A stretch of 55,759 nucleotides of DNA, taken from Fibrobacter sp. Its GTDB lineage: Bacteria > Fibrobacterota > Fibrobacteria > Fibrobacterales > Fibrobacteraceae. Position 1 is the first letter of the stretch, and the number at the start of each line of letters is the position of its first letter. Positions 1-8,010 of the stretch are shown here, piece after piece. A program made the translations under genes and the position numbers. The notes under the pieces were generated by a model that made no database searches, was not told the origin of the DNA, and saw only the letters and a program-made list of their open reading frames with translations. The stretch covers positions 1-55,759 of the forward strand of contig JAKSIB010000023.1 in NCBI GenBank assembly GCA_024399065.1, given 5' to 3'.

Positions 1-13
1 AAGGCTTTTACGG

Positions 14-38
14 AACTACCGGCCTAGCCGGTAGTTTT
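14..38 (+). terminator. Terminator of a gene upstream of the window
   Basis: A perfect 10-bp stem (14-23 with 27-36) has a 3-nt loop and runs into a short T tract. It probably ends a plus-strand gene that lies before the window. Confidence 0.6.
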
Positions 39-50
39 CAGTTATACAAA

Positions 51-77
51 AAAACGCCTCTTAAAAAGAGGCGTTTT
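51..77. terminator. Bidirectional terminator, serves the M16 peptidase gene
   Basis: A 12-bp stem (51-62 with 66-77) has a 3-nt loop and A/T tracts on both sides, so it can act on both strands. It lies 36 nt past the stop of the minus-strand peptidase gene. Confidence 0.75.
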
Positions 78-113
78 CTTTTTTCAATGGCGTTACGTCG
101 TGCGGCGTTCCTA

Positions 114-1613
114 CTACTTCTTTTCTTTAGCAGCAGTCGGATCCTTCAGCAAGAATCCTGCAACGCTTTGGTCGCGGACAAAAGTCTTCTGGGAAACCGC
201 CTGAACATCGGAAACCTTCACCTTGTCCAGCTGATCTGCCCACTGCAAGAAAATCTTGTAGTCACCGTACATTTCGTACCAGGCAAGCATGGTAGCTACG
301 TTTTCCATATCCGTAAGGCTACGGATCAGGCCAGCATAGGCGCGGTTCTTCACTTTCTGGAATTCACGTTCGCTAATGGTTTCTGTCTTCAGTTTTTCAA
401 GTTCTTCCCAAACGATTTTTTCAACCTTTTCCACATCGGCATTGGGGCGCATATTGACGCGAACTGCGAATTCAGAAATATACTTGTTGGGACTATTACT
501 TGCGCTTGCTCCTACAGCAAGTTTTTCTTCTTCCACAAGGCGCTTATAGAGTCGTCCGGTACGGCCATTCAAAACACCCTCGGCAATATCAAGAGCATAC
601 AAAGTAGAGTCACCCACTTCAGGAGTCTTGAAAACCAAGGTAAACAGGTTTGGAGCATCTGGGCGCTTTACAGTCAAGCGCTTTTCGCCAGCCTGTTCCG
701 GATCGCGAACGGTGATGGGAGAAAAAGCTTCGCCAGTAGGAATTTTAGCGAAATACTTCTTCACCATTTCCATGGTGGCCGTAGTATCCAAGTCACCTGC
801 CAAAACGAGAATGGCATTGCGGGGCTTATAGTACTTGCGATAATGCTCATCGGCCATTTCGCGAGTCAAGTTTGCAATATCGCTGGGCCAGCCGATGGTG
901 GGCACACGATACGGGAAAGCCTCGTAAATCAAGGAATTCAAAGTCTCGTAATAACGGCCCGTAGGCTTGTCGTCATAACGCATGCGGCGTTCTTCTCGAA
1001 CCACGTCTCGTTCAGAATAAAATTCGCGAAGTACGGCATTCTGCATACGGTCGGCTTCCAACCACATGAACAATTCAATCTTGTTCTTGGGAAGAGTAAC
1101 GATGTATGCCGTCATCAAGTCAGTGGTGAAAGCGTTGAGGCCGGTACCGCCAGCAGCCTGGTAGGCACTCCACAATTCGTCCTTCACAAAAATCTTACGG
1201 TGTTCATTCAGGACAGAATCGTGTTCTGCAGTCAACTTGCGTACGGTAGCGGTGTCGCCAGCAATTTTTGCCGGACGAATCAATGCCTGCAAGCTATCCT
1301 GGGTCGCCATGAACTTTGCATCGGCAATGCTATCGGTAATGCCAACTTTTTTGGTTCCCTTGAACAGTTCGTGTTCCAACATGTGGGCAAGACCAGACTT
1401 ACCCGGAACTTCATGAACAGAGCCTGTCACATAGAACAAGCGGCAGCTTACCGTAGGAGCTTGGGTATTGGGATGCAAAAGCACAGTGAGGCCATTATCC
1501 AAAACTTCCTTATGAACCTTCAAATTCACTTCAGCAAAAGCGGAAGTTGCAAAGGCAGAAAGCACAACGCCAGCCATTAGGGCTCGGGCAAAGATTTTAT
1601 TCGAAAACTTCAT
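114..1613 (-). CDS. Secreted M16 family (insulinase/pitrilysin-like) zinc peptidase
   Basis: This is a 499-residue protein with an N-terminal signal peptide (about residues 1-28, ending in SAFA). The inverted zinc motif HMLEH, the HxxEH hallmark of M16 metallopeptidases, follows in the first domain, and the zinc glutamate region lies downstream. The length fits a one-unit M16B-type protein with an M16 N domain and an M16 C domain. Such proteins often act in pairs in the periplasm, but no partner is next to it here. I prefer ATG at 1613 over the GTG at 1619, because the signal peptide then begins cleanly with MKFSNK. No Shine-Dalgarno is visible. A TACATTGT box ends 4 nt before the ATG, so the mRNA may be leaderless. 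The substrate is unknown. Confidence 0.85.
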   Translation of the reverse strand: MKFSNKIFARALMAGVVLSAFATSAFAEVNLKVHKEVLDNGLTVLLHPNTQAPTVSCRLFYVTGSVHEVPGKSGLAHMLEHELFKGTKKVGITDSIADAKFMATQDSLQALIRPAKIAGDTATVRKLTAEHDSVLNEHRKIFVKDELWSAYQAAGGTGLNAFTTDLMTAYIVTLPKNKIELFMWLEADRMQNAVLREFYSERDVVREERRMRYDDKPTGRYYETLNSLIYEAFPYRVPTIGWPSDIANLTREMADEHYRKYYKPRNAILVLAGDLDTTATMEMVKKYFAKIPTGEAFSPITVRDPEQAGEKRLTVKRPDAPNLFTLVFKTPEVGDSTLYALDIAEGVLNGRTGRLYKRLVEEEKLAVGASASNSPNKYISEFAVRVNMRPNADVEKVEKIVWEELEKLKTETISEREFQKVKNRAYAGLIRSLTDMENVATMLAWYEMYGDYKIFLQWADQLDKVKVSDVQAVSQKTFVRDQSVAGFLLKDPTAAKEKK

Positions 1614-1631
1614 ATTCACAATGTAGCAAAA

Positions 1632-1661
1632 GCGGGACGTTCAATTTATGAACAGTCCCGC
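1632..1661 (-). terminator. Terminator of the transporter/reductase pair
   Basis: A GCGGGAC/GTCCCGC stem (1632-1638 with 1655-1661) with inner pairing is followed on the minus strand by TTTTG. It lies 24 nt past the aldo/keto reductase stop. Confidence 0.6.
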
Positions 1662-1685
1662 AAATAATTCCGAATCGCACTAAAA

Positions 1686-2519
1686 TTAAATCTCAGGCAA
1701 GTTCAGCAATTCCGTCATGTCGTCGGCGCTGATTTCAAAATCAAGATCCATATTTTGACGAATATATTCCGCATGGGTTGATTTCGGAAGTGTAATCAAG
1801 TTCAACTGCAGGCAGAAACGGTTTGCTAACTGAGGCACTGACACACCGTACTTCTTTGCCATTTCAACAACAGCGGGGACATTAGCAAGGCGCCCCGTTG
1901 CATTGGGCGAATAAGCTTCTACACGAATTCCATTGGAATGGCAAAATTCAATCAATTCCATAGGAACATGACCGATATGCACACGAATCTGGTTCACCAC
2001 AGGCATGACATTTGCGTTATCCTGAATGTTCTTGATATCGTCAATGCTGAAATTGGAAACGCCGAGGCAACGAATTTTGCCCCAGTCGTAGGCAGCTTCC
2101 ATCGCCTTCCAAACTTCAAGATTTTCTGCGAAGTAACTGGGAGCATTGGGATCCTTCATTTCGATCCAAGGCTTTGGCCAGTGAATCAGCATCATATCGA
2201 TATGGGGCGTATCCAGTCGTTTGAAACTATCTTGAATGCTCTGTTCAGCGCCCTTGTAGCTCTTGACTTCGGCAGGAATTTTCGTTGTTACAAACAAACT
2301 CTCTCTATGGATTCCGGCTTTTTCGAGGCCAGCCTTAATGCCGGCACCCACGCCTTCTTCGTTTCCATAGACAGCAGCAGTATCGATATGGCGGTAGCCC
2401 ATTTCAATTGCAGCAGAAACCGCTTCGGGAGCGACTTCGTTGGGAGTTTGCCATGTTCCCAGAGCAATCTTGGGAATACGGACCTTATTGCTGAGTTTGT
2501 ATGTTTCTTCGATAATCAT
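1686..2519 (-). CDS. Aldo/keto reductase
   Basis: The 277-residue protein is a cytosolic NADPH-dependent oxidoreductase with a TIM-barrel fold. The family tetrad is visible: Asp in GYRHIDTA, Tyr in AAVYGNEEGVG, Lys in TTKIP and His in LIHWP. The length is typical of the bacterial AKR5-like group (2,5-diketo-gluconate reductase type). It is the second gene of a minus-strand pair, starting 3 nt after the cation transporter stop, so the two are very likely co-transcribed. The physiological substrate cannot be read from the sequence; small aldehydes or keto-sugars are usual for the family. Confidence 0.88.
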   Translation of the reverse strand: MIIEETYKLSNKVRIPKIALGTWQTPNEVAPEAVSAAIEMGYRHIDTAAVYGNEEGVGAGIKAGLEKAGIHRESLFVTTKIPAEVKSYKGAEQSIQDSFKRLDTPHIDMMLIHWPKPWIEMKDPNAPSYFAENLEVWKAMEAAYDWGKIRCLGVSNFSIDDIKNIQDNANVMPVVNQIRVHIGHVPMELIEFCHSNGIRVEAYSPNATGRLANVPAVVEMAKKYGVSVPQLANRFCLQLNLITLPKSTHAEYIRQNMDLDFEISADDMTELLNLPEI

Positions 2520-2522
2520 ATT

Positions 2523-3431
2523 TTATTTCACCTTGGCAGGGTCATAGGGGTCCACATGGACCATGGCATCTACTACATTCTCGCCCGCTTCCAGAATACG
2601 GCGTTCCACTTCTTCGGACAAGTCGTGAGCGGCAAGGAGAGTCATGTCGGCTGCGACCACAATGTGCAAGTCCACATGAAGGTCACTACCAACAAAGCGA
2701 GTGCGGAAACCATGAATGCTAATTACCCCGGGAGTGGCTTCTGCAATTTCACGAAGCTTACGGGCAACTTCTTCGGAAGCTCCTTCGTCAGCCACTTGAT
2801 GAATTCCCGGCCAAGCAATTTCATAACCGGAATGAAGAATGAAGCAAGCTACGATTACGGCACCCACAGAGTCTGCAAACCAGAGGTCCGGCAGAACAAT
2901 TCCAATGACAACTGCAATCAAAACAGGGATGGAACTATAGGCGTCACTACGATGGTGCCAAGCATTGGCCACCAGCGCCTGGCTGCGGATCTTTCGGCCT
3001 TCCCGAGCTGTGTAGCGGAAAAGGCCTTCCTTGATGGCGATAGAAAGCGCCGCCATCACCGCAGCAATCCATTCCGGACGTGTAGCAGCCTCTTCACCTG
3101 CGAGCAGCGCCTGGATGGCATTGTAGCCGAGTCCAACACCTACCACACAAACGGCGATTCCAATTCCCACGGAAATTAGAGTTTCAAAACGGCGATGGCC
3201 ATAAGGATGATTTGCATCTGGAGGGCAGTTCCACAACTTGGAACCGGCGATAACAGCAATATCCGTCAAAAAATCGGAAGCACTATGGATAGCGTCGGCA
3301 ATCAAAGCCTGAGAACCACCAAAGAAACCGGCAAAAAACTTGCCCACAGACAAGGCAACGTTCCAAATGAGCCCCACCCAGGTAACATGGCGGACTTCGG
3401 AACTATCATCTTGCTTGGCGATTCGAGTCAT
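2523..3431 (-). CDS. Cation diffusion facilitator (CDF) metal efflux transporter
   Basis: The 302-residue membrane protein should export divalent metal ions (Zn, Fe, Co, Mn or Cd) in exchange for protons. It has an N-terminal region with about six transmembrane helices. The metal-site signature is ADAIHSASDF in TM2, followed by the HPYGHRRFE loop and a second Asp site in TM5 (FADSVGA). A C-terminal cytoplasmic ferredoxin-like domain with several histidines (DLHVDLHIVV, MVHVDP) follows. It is the first gene of a pair with the downstream reductase. There is no Shine-Dalgarno: a TAGATTTA box at 3437-3444 ends exactly 5 nt before the ATG, suggesting a leaderless mRNA. The metal specificity is not resolved. 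Confidence 0.9.
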   Translation of the reverse strand: MTRIAKQDDSSEVRHVTWVGLIWNVALSVGKFFAGFFGGSQALIADAIHSASDFLTDIAVIAGSKLWNCPPDANHPYGHRRFETLISVGIGIAVCVVGVGLGYNAIQALLAGEEAATRPEWIAAVMAALSIAIKEGLFRYTAREGRKIRSQALVANAWHHRSDAYSSIPVLIAVVIGIVLPDLWFADSVGAVIVACFILHSGYEIAWPGIHQVADEGASEEVARKLREIAEATPGVISIHGFRTRFVGSDLHVDLHIVVAADMTLLAAHDLSEEVERRILEAGENVVDAMVHVDPYDPAKVK

Positions 3432-3444
3432 AGCCGTAAATCTA
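3432..3444 (-). promoter_or_regulatory. TAnnTTTA box 5 nt before the CDF start (leaderless promoter)
   Basis: On the minus strand TAGATTTA is followed by CGGCT and then ATG. It is one of five genes here with the same box-to-ATG distance; see the findings. Confidence 0.55.
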
Positions 3445-3566
3445 CATAATCCACAAGGGTCTTGTAAGGGGCAAATAAATTTTTCATTTTATATGCAACC
3501 AAGAGCCCATTATATGCATCAAAACAAACGTAATTTGACCCAAACATTCTATTTTTGGCCTGTCTT

Positions 3567-4904
3567 ATGAAGAAATTCTTGAAAATTCTGCTTGTTTTCG
3601 CCATTTTAGGCGCCGCAGCGTTCGCTGTAAAGTTCTTTATTTTTGACAAGAATGGCCAACCTAAGGAAGTTACCCTAGTTACAGCTGCCGTGGTTCAGGG
3701 CGATATTTCCACCACCATTTCCGCCACAGGCTCCCTGGAACCCGTCGACCAGGTGGAAATCGGCACCCAGGTTTCAGGCGACATCAGCAAAATCTACGTC
3801 GATTTCAATTCCAAGGTCAAAAAGGGCCAAGTCATAGCCGAGCTGGACAAATCCAAACTGAAGGCAACCCTGGACCAGGTTCAAATCGCCTACAAATCCG
3901 CTGAAAACGACTATAATTTCAAGAAATCCACCTACGAACGCGTCAAGAAGTTGGCTGAATCCCATAGCGCCAGCGCCGTAGAACTGGAAACCGCCGAATA
4001 CAACATGAACGCCGCCAAGCTTTCCATGGACCGCAGCAAGAACGAGGTATCCCAGGCAAAGCTGAATCTGAGTTACGCAACCATCAAGAGTCCCATTAAC
4101 GGCGTTGTGCTGAAACGCGCTGTCGATGTTGGCCAGACGGTGGCAGCCTCCATGAGCACCCCCACCTTGTTCATCATCGCCAAGGACCTTTCCCAAATGA
4201 AGGTCATGGCTTCCGTAGACGAAGCAGACATCGGCCAGGTCAAGGCCGACCAGAAAGTTGAATTCACCGTGGACGCCTACCCCAACGACAAGTTCAGTGG
4301 CAAGGTCCAGGAAGTTCGCTTGAACCCCACCACCACTTCCAACGTGGTGACCTACACCGTGGTGATTACTGCAGACAACCCGGACCAGAAGCTGCTTCCG
4401 GGTATGACAGCAACCTGCACCATCGTTACCAAGGAAGTTACCGACGCCATTACCGTTCCCGTGAAAGCATTGAAGTTCACCCCCGACGAAAATACTCCCA
4501 TGGCAGACCCCAGAAGCATGCCTCGCCCCGAAAGTTTTGGTCCTCCGCCGGGATTCAAGGAAGGTGAAATGCCTCCTCCGCCTCCTGACATGGGCGCAGG
4601 CGGCCCTCCTCCGGGAGGTCCGGGCTTTGGCGGCCCCGGCAGTTTTGGCGGCAAGGGTCCGAAGAAGGGACGCCCGCCTAAGCTGAAAGGCGATCATGTC
4701 TGGATCGATGTGGGCGGAAAGGTCGCACCCCGCCGCGTGAAAATCGGCATCAACGACGGCGTCAACGTTGAAATTATCGAAGGTCTCAGCATCGGTGAAA
4801 CCGTGGTCGTAGGCCAGACAACTCCCGAAGCGAAAAAGGCCGAAAAGGGCGAAGCCAGCAGCCCCTTCATGCCGGGCCCTCCGGGAAAGAAAAAGAAACG
4901 CTAA
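3567..4904 (+). CDS. RND/MacA-type periplasmic adaptor (HlyD family) with a Gly/Pro-rich insert
   Basis: This 445-residue membrane fusion protein would link an inner-membrane exporter to an outer-membrane channel. It has an N-terminal membrane anchor (residues 1-23), a barrel-sandwich/lipoyl half starting near TISATGSLEPVDQVEIGTQVSG, a coiled-coil hairpin rich in Lys/Glu, the second lipoyl half (SPINGVVLKRAVDVGQ) and beta-barrel domains. Between the barrel and the C-terminal domain lies an unusual stretch of about 75 residues, rich in Pro and Gly (about 309-380). It is probably disordered. No MacB ATPase or RND pump follows; the gene ends in a terminator, so it is an orphan adaptor. I chose ATG at 3567 over TTG at 3555 because it starts right at the lysine-rich anchor. 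A TATTTTTG box lies 9 nt upstream. Confidence 0.85.
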   Translation: MKKFLKILLVFAILGAAAFAVKFFIFDKNGQPKEVTLVTAAVVQGDISTTISATGSLEPVDQVEIGTQVSGDISKIYVDFNSKVKKGQVIAELDKSKLKATLDQVQIAYKSAENDYNFKKSTYERVKKLAESHSASAVELETAEYNMNAAKLSMDRSKNEVSQAKLNLSYATIKSPINGVVLKRAVDVGQTVAASMSTPTLFIIAKDLSQMKVMASVDEADIGQVKADQKVEFTVDAYPNDKFSGKVQEVRLNPTTTSNVVTYTVVITADNPDQKLLPGMTATCTIVTKEVTDAITVPVKALKFTPDENTPMADPRSMPRPESFGPPPGFKEGEMPPPPPDMGAGGPPPGGPGFGGPGSFGGKGPKKGRPPKLKGDHVWIDVGGKVAPRRVKIGINDGVNVEIIEGLSIGETVVVGQTTPEAKKAEKGEASSPFMPGPPGKKKKR

Positions 4905-4953
4905 AGCCGCATCAAAGGCTGATTCAGGGAAATCCCAGGATTTATAGTTAACG

Positions 4954-4979
4954 CACCCGCATTCGCGGGTGTTTTTTTT
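4954..4979 (+). terminator. Terminator of the adaptor gene
   Basis: A 7-bp G+C-rich stem (CACCCGC/GCGGGTG) with loop ATTC is followed by eight T residues. Confidence 0.85.
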
Positions 4980-5060
4980 CTAAAAAGGAATAAACATATC
5001 CTTTTTTGTTTTTCTCAAAACATCTCGATCGACGCAGTATTCTGCCGAGAAAACAGATAA

Positions 5061-5152
5061 TTTTTACACATAATTTAAACGTTTTTACACAATTTAAAGC
5101 TATTTAATAAATTTTTACAAGGAATTTTTACACACTGTACTTATATTTTGCC
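5061..5152 (+). promoter_or_regulatory. Upstream region of the esterase with four TTTTTACA repeats and a TATATTTTG box
   Basis: TTTTTACA occurs at 5061, 5082, 5112 and 5125 in an A+T-rich stretch, just before a TATATTTTG promoter-like box at 5142-5150. The repeats could bind a regulator. A small hairpin (GTTGCTT/AAGCAAC, 5169-5187) lies in the presumed 5' UTR. The rest of 4980-5060 shows nothing recognisable. Confidence 0.4.
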
Positions 5153-5216
5153 CAGGTGTTTGAATGATGTTGCTTGCAAAAAGCAACAAAAACAAAAAAA
5201 GTCAAACGGAGGTAGT

Positions 5217-6677
5217 ATGACTTTGAAATCAATTTTCGGCGGCATCCTTGCTACAGCAGTGATCGCATCCGCATGGACCATCGACGGCGTTGTCACAAAC
5301 GCAAGTGGCAAGCCCCTGGCAAACGTGGACATCAATTCCTTTAACTACGCAGGAATTTCCACAAAAACCGACACCCAAGGCAAGTTTATGCTCAGCAATG
5401 GCGACGATATGTCTATCGCTGGCGTTGCCGCCCAGGGCAAACTCTCCGTCAAGAGAGACGGTTTTATGCTGAACATCGCAAATCCCAGCGGAAACTCCTT
5501 TAAGGTTTCCCTCATGGACGCTCTTGGAAAGGTTCAGATGCAGAAGGAATTCAATTCCTCCACCGCATCCATCGACTTGAAGAAAGTTGCCGACCAGAAA
5601 TTGATGATTTTGAAGATTTCCAGCAACAGCGCTAACGAAAACTACATCCTCTCCCGCGGCGCCCTGATGAAGGCCGGCGATCCTATGGCAACTTTGATGT
5701 TCGCTTTGGATGGTTACCAGCAGACCGTTTACACCATGTCGGCTGAAGTTGAAACTGGCGTAAGCATTGTCATGAAAAAGGCAAGCGCCCTTCCCCCTTC
5801 CAGTTCCAGTACCATACCAGTCGTCGTCTCAAGTTCTTCCACAACGCCGATTGCAAGCAGTTCCAGCAAGGTTGAAGAATTCGTCAGCTGCGTAGGCAAA
5901 ACTTACCAGGCAGGTGACCACAAGATGTCCGTGAATGTCGACGGCAAGGCTCGTACCTACATTATGCACGTGCCCAGTTCCTACAAGGGCGACAAGGCTG
6001 TGCCTCTGGTTGTAGACTACCACCCCATCGGAGGTTCCGGCCAGGGTCAGCTCAGCGGCACCACCTATAAGAGCTTGACCGACCAGGAAGGCGTTATTTC
6101 CCTGTATCCGGACGGCACCGGCGGAAAGTCCATGATGGGCGCCGGTTGGAATGTCGGTCCTTGCTGCTCCAACGATGACGACGTGAAGTTCTCTCGTGAA
6201 ATGATCAAGGCTGTGGAAGAAAAGGTCTGCATCGACACCAAGCGCGTTTATGCAACCGGCTTCTCCATGGGCGGCGGCATGAGCAACCACGTTGCCTGCT
6301 ACATGTCCGACATCTACGCAGCTGTGGCCCCCGCAGCAATGGACTTGAACAAGACCAACAGCGCAACCTGTAATCCGGAACGTCCCATTTCCATCATCAT
6401 GTTCCGCGGCACCAACGACAACGTCTGCCGTTACCAGGGTGGCGACAGCGGCTTTAACGACGGTTTGAACTTCCTGGGCGCTGAAGGCAACTTCAAGTTC
6501 TGGGCAGAAAAGAACGGTTGCACCGGTTCTCCCACCACCAACTCCAACGGTTGCCAGGAATACTCTAACTGCCAAGGCGGCACCAAGGTTGTGCTCTGCA
6601 CCAAGCAGGGTGGCGGCCACGAACAGGGCGATGGCAAGGTCGGTTGGCCGTTCCTGAAGTCTTTCACCATGCCGTAA
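5217..6677 (+). CDS. Secreted CE1-type esterase (feruloyl/acetylxylan esterase-like) with N-terminal beta-sandwich domains
   Basis: The 486-residue protein should cleave ester-linked groups from xylan outside the cell. It has a signal peptide (1-20), a carboxypeptidase-regulatory-like beta domain (from about 21), a sorting-tail-like segment (about 72-150), a Ser/Pro linker (about 190-220) and an alpha/beta hydrolase domain (about 224-486). The catalytic triad candidates are Ser350 in GFSMGGG, Asp401 in RGTNDNV and His468 in GGGHEQG. The ATG at 5217 has an excellent Shine-Dalgarno (GGAGG, 7 nt upstream). The longer ORF start at 5148 would put a basic 23-residue stretch before the signal peptide and is rejected. 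It is a single gene with its own terminator. Whether it acts on ferulate, acetate or other esters is not clear. Confidence 0.85.
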   Translation: MTLKSIFGGILATAVIASAWTIDGVVTNASGKPLANVDINSFNYAGISTKTDTQGKFMLSNGDDMSIAGVAAQGKLSVKRDGFMLNIANPSGNSFKVSLMDALGKVQMQKEFNSSTASIDLKKVADQKLMILKISSNSANENYILSRGALMKAGDPMATLMFALDGYQQTVYTMSAEVETGVSIVMKKASALPPSSSSTIPVVVSSSSTTPIASSSSKVEEFVSCVGKTYQAGDHKMSVNVDGKARTYIMHVPSSYKGDKAVPLVVDYHPIGGSGQGQLSGTTYKSLTDQEGVISLYPDGTGGKSMMGAGWNVGPCCSNDDDVKFSREMIKAVEEKVCIDTKRVYATGFSMGGGMSNHVACYMSDIYAAVAPAAMDLNKTNSATCNPERPISIIMFRGTNDNVCRYQGGDSGFNDGLNFLGAEGNFKFWAEKNGCTGSPTTNSNGCQEYSNCQGGTKVVLCTKQGGGHEQGDGKVGWPFLKSFTMP

Positions 6678-6733
6678 TCAGGAAAAACGACACTACTCCA
6701 TTCCCCGTTTTGTTTGGTTTAAAAAGGGGAAAG

Positions 6734-6764
6734 AAGACCTCCGCGAACGCGGGGGTCTTTTTTT
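6734..6764 (+). terminator. Terminator of the esterase gene
   Basis: A stem of about 10 bp, including a G-T pair, encloses AAC and is followed by seven T residues. Confidence 0.8.
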
Positions 6765-6789
6765 GAATTGCAGACAAATGTTTTGGGTG

Positions 6790-6827
6790 AAAAAAAAGAA
6801 CCGAGACCTGGAAGGGACTCGGCTCTT
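6790..6827 (-). terminator. Terminator of the aldolase-like gene
   Basis: A 10-bp stem with one mismatch (6796-6805 with 6818-6827) is followed on the minus strand by TTCTTTTTTT. Confidence 0.6.
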
Positions 6828-6829
6828 AA

Positions 6830-6914
6830 TCGTAGCGCTAATCATGGCGCTAGTTATTTCATAACTAGCGCTCGATTCTTCGGCTCACCTATGCAGAAAT
6901 GCGAGCATTTCTGC
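6830..6914. repeat. Cluster of perfect palindromes between convergent genes
   Basis: An 11-bp perfect stem with loop TTC spans 6847-6871. GCAGAAATGC and its complement, separated by GA, span 6893-6914. The hexamer AGCGCT recurs around the first hairpin. None of these is followed by a clear T tract. Confidence 0.65.
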
Positions 6915-6928
6915 GCAGGATTCGCCTC

Positions 6929-7870
6929 TTAATCATTCATCATATGATTATAGAACTTGCGGTAGTCATCCTTTTCTTCGGTCTTGCGGACGGCGATAGC
7001 GTCCTGCGGATGACGGTTGAGCATACCGGTGATCATCTGAGGAATGATGTAGCCCCATTCGTACTTGGCCTGGAGCGGAAGGAACAATTCCTGGTAAGCG
7101 TCGAGGACCGGGCGGATATCGTACTTCGGATTCTTGAGGAAGCCGAGGAGGAGTTCGGTGGTGCAGTTGCCAGCACCACGGCCCATACCGGAGACAGAAC
7201 CGTCGAGGAAGTCAACGTGGTTGATGATAGCCTGGATGGTGTTGGAGAAAGCCAGCTGCTGGTTGTTGTGGCCATGGAAACCGAAACGTTTGTTCTTTAC
7301 GATGCCCTTGTAACGGTTGATTTCCTTATCGATGTCTTCCTGGTAGAAGGCGCCGAAGGAGTCCACGAGGTAAAGCACATCGGCCTTGCATTCTTCGTTG
7401 ACCTGGTGCAGGGCTTCATCCAGTTCCGGACCGCGGTCACGGCTAACAGCCATGATGTTCAAAGTGGTTTCGTAGCCCATTTCGTTGAAGGCATTCACCA
7501 TTTCGATACCCTTGTCGATGTTCTTCACGTAAGAAGCAACGCGGAACATCTGGTACGGGCTTTCGGAAGCAGGCTTCACAGCGTCCATGTTCACGCGGCC
7601 CACGTCAGCCATCACAGCCATCTTCATGTTGGATTCGATACCGTCCTTCACCTTCCACAGGAGATCGTCTTCACAGAACTTCCACGGACCGTATTCCTTG
7701 GGGTCGAAAAGTTCCGGAGAGTTCTTGTAACCCATTTCCATATAGTCAACGCCAGCGGCGGAGAGGAGGGTGTAAAGACGACGGACGAATTCCAGGGAGA
7801 AGTCGTGCTTGTTGACGAGACCACCGTCACGGATGGTGCAGTCGAGAACCTTAATGCTTTCGTAGTACAT
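6929..7870 (-). CDS. DRE-TIM aldolase / HMG-CoA lyase-like protein
   Basis: The 313-residue TIM-barrel enzyme belongs to the DRE-TIM metallolyase superfamily (HMG-CoA lyase, homocitrate synthase, 4-hydroxy-2-oxovalerate aldolase). The N-terminal VLDCTIRDGG matches the D-R motif that binds the metal and positions the substrate. FHGHNNQQLAFSN matches the HxH metal site. GSVSGMGRGAGN matches the conserved glycine-rich loop. It lacks the C-terminal regulatory domain of isopropylmalate or homocitrate synthase and the acyl-CoA signature, so the reaction is open; an aldol cleavage or condensation of a 2-oxo acid is likely. It stands alone between terminators. The 5' leader of about 105 nt contains a heptad repeat array that ends 4 nt before the ATG, and no good Shine-Dalgarno. 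Confidence 0.75.
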   Translation of the reverse strand: MYYESIKVLDCTIRDGGLVNKHDFSLEFVRRLYTLLSAAGVDYMEMGYKNSPELFDPKEYGPWKFCEDDLLWKVKDGIESNMKMAVMADVGRVNMDAVKPASESPYQMFRVASYVKNIDKGIEMVNAFNEMGYETTLNIMAVSRDRGPELDEALHQVNEECKADVLYLVDSFGAFYQEDIDKEINRYKGIVKNKRFGFHGHNNQQLAFSNTIQAIINHVDFLDGSVSGMGRGAGNCTTELLLGFLKNPKYDIRPVLDAYQELFLPLQAKYEWGYIIPQMITGMLNRHPQDAIAVRKTEEKDDYRKFYNHMMND

Positions 7871-7874
7871 ATGC

Positions 7875-7909
7875 TTCGCAGTTATGAATTATGAGTTACG
7901 AATTACGAG
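7875..7909. repeat. Degenerate heptad repeat array 1 (aldolase leader)
   Basis: Five consecutive 7-nt units lie immediately upstream of the aldolase-like ATG, for example TTACGAA and TTACGAG; on the coding strand they read as NTCRTAA. Three further junctions in the window carry arrays of the same period. Confidence 0.7.
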
Positions 7910-7979
7910 TTTTTCCAAAAACGTAACCTTTTTTCACAACATCCTTTTAGTTAGGGTTTAGGTTTTTGTTTTATGGGGG

Positions 7980-8010
7980 CAAAGGTAGATTAAACATTGA
8001 CGCAAGTCAA
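7980..8010 (-). promoter_or_regulatory. Probable promoter of the aldolase-like gene (TTG-N20-TACCTTTG)
   Basis: On the minus strand TACCTTTG (7987-7980) matches the TAnnTTTG box of FCB bacteria. TTG lies 20 nt further upstream at 8010-8008, inside the palindrome TTGACGCAAGTCAA (7997-8010), which could be an operator. Confidence 0.5.

Noticed and set aside
3555-4904. A complete MacAB-type efflux operon
   Set aside because: Only the adaptor is present; a terminator and then an unrelated esterase follow.
5148-5216. Extended start of the esterase gene
   Set aside because: It would place a basic polar stretch before the signal peptide and ignore the strong GGAGG site at 5217.
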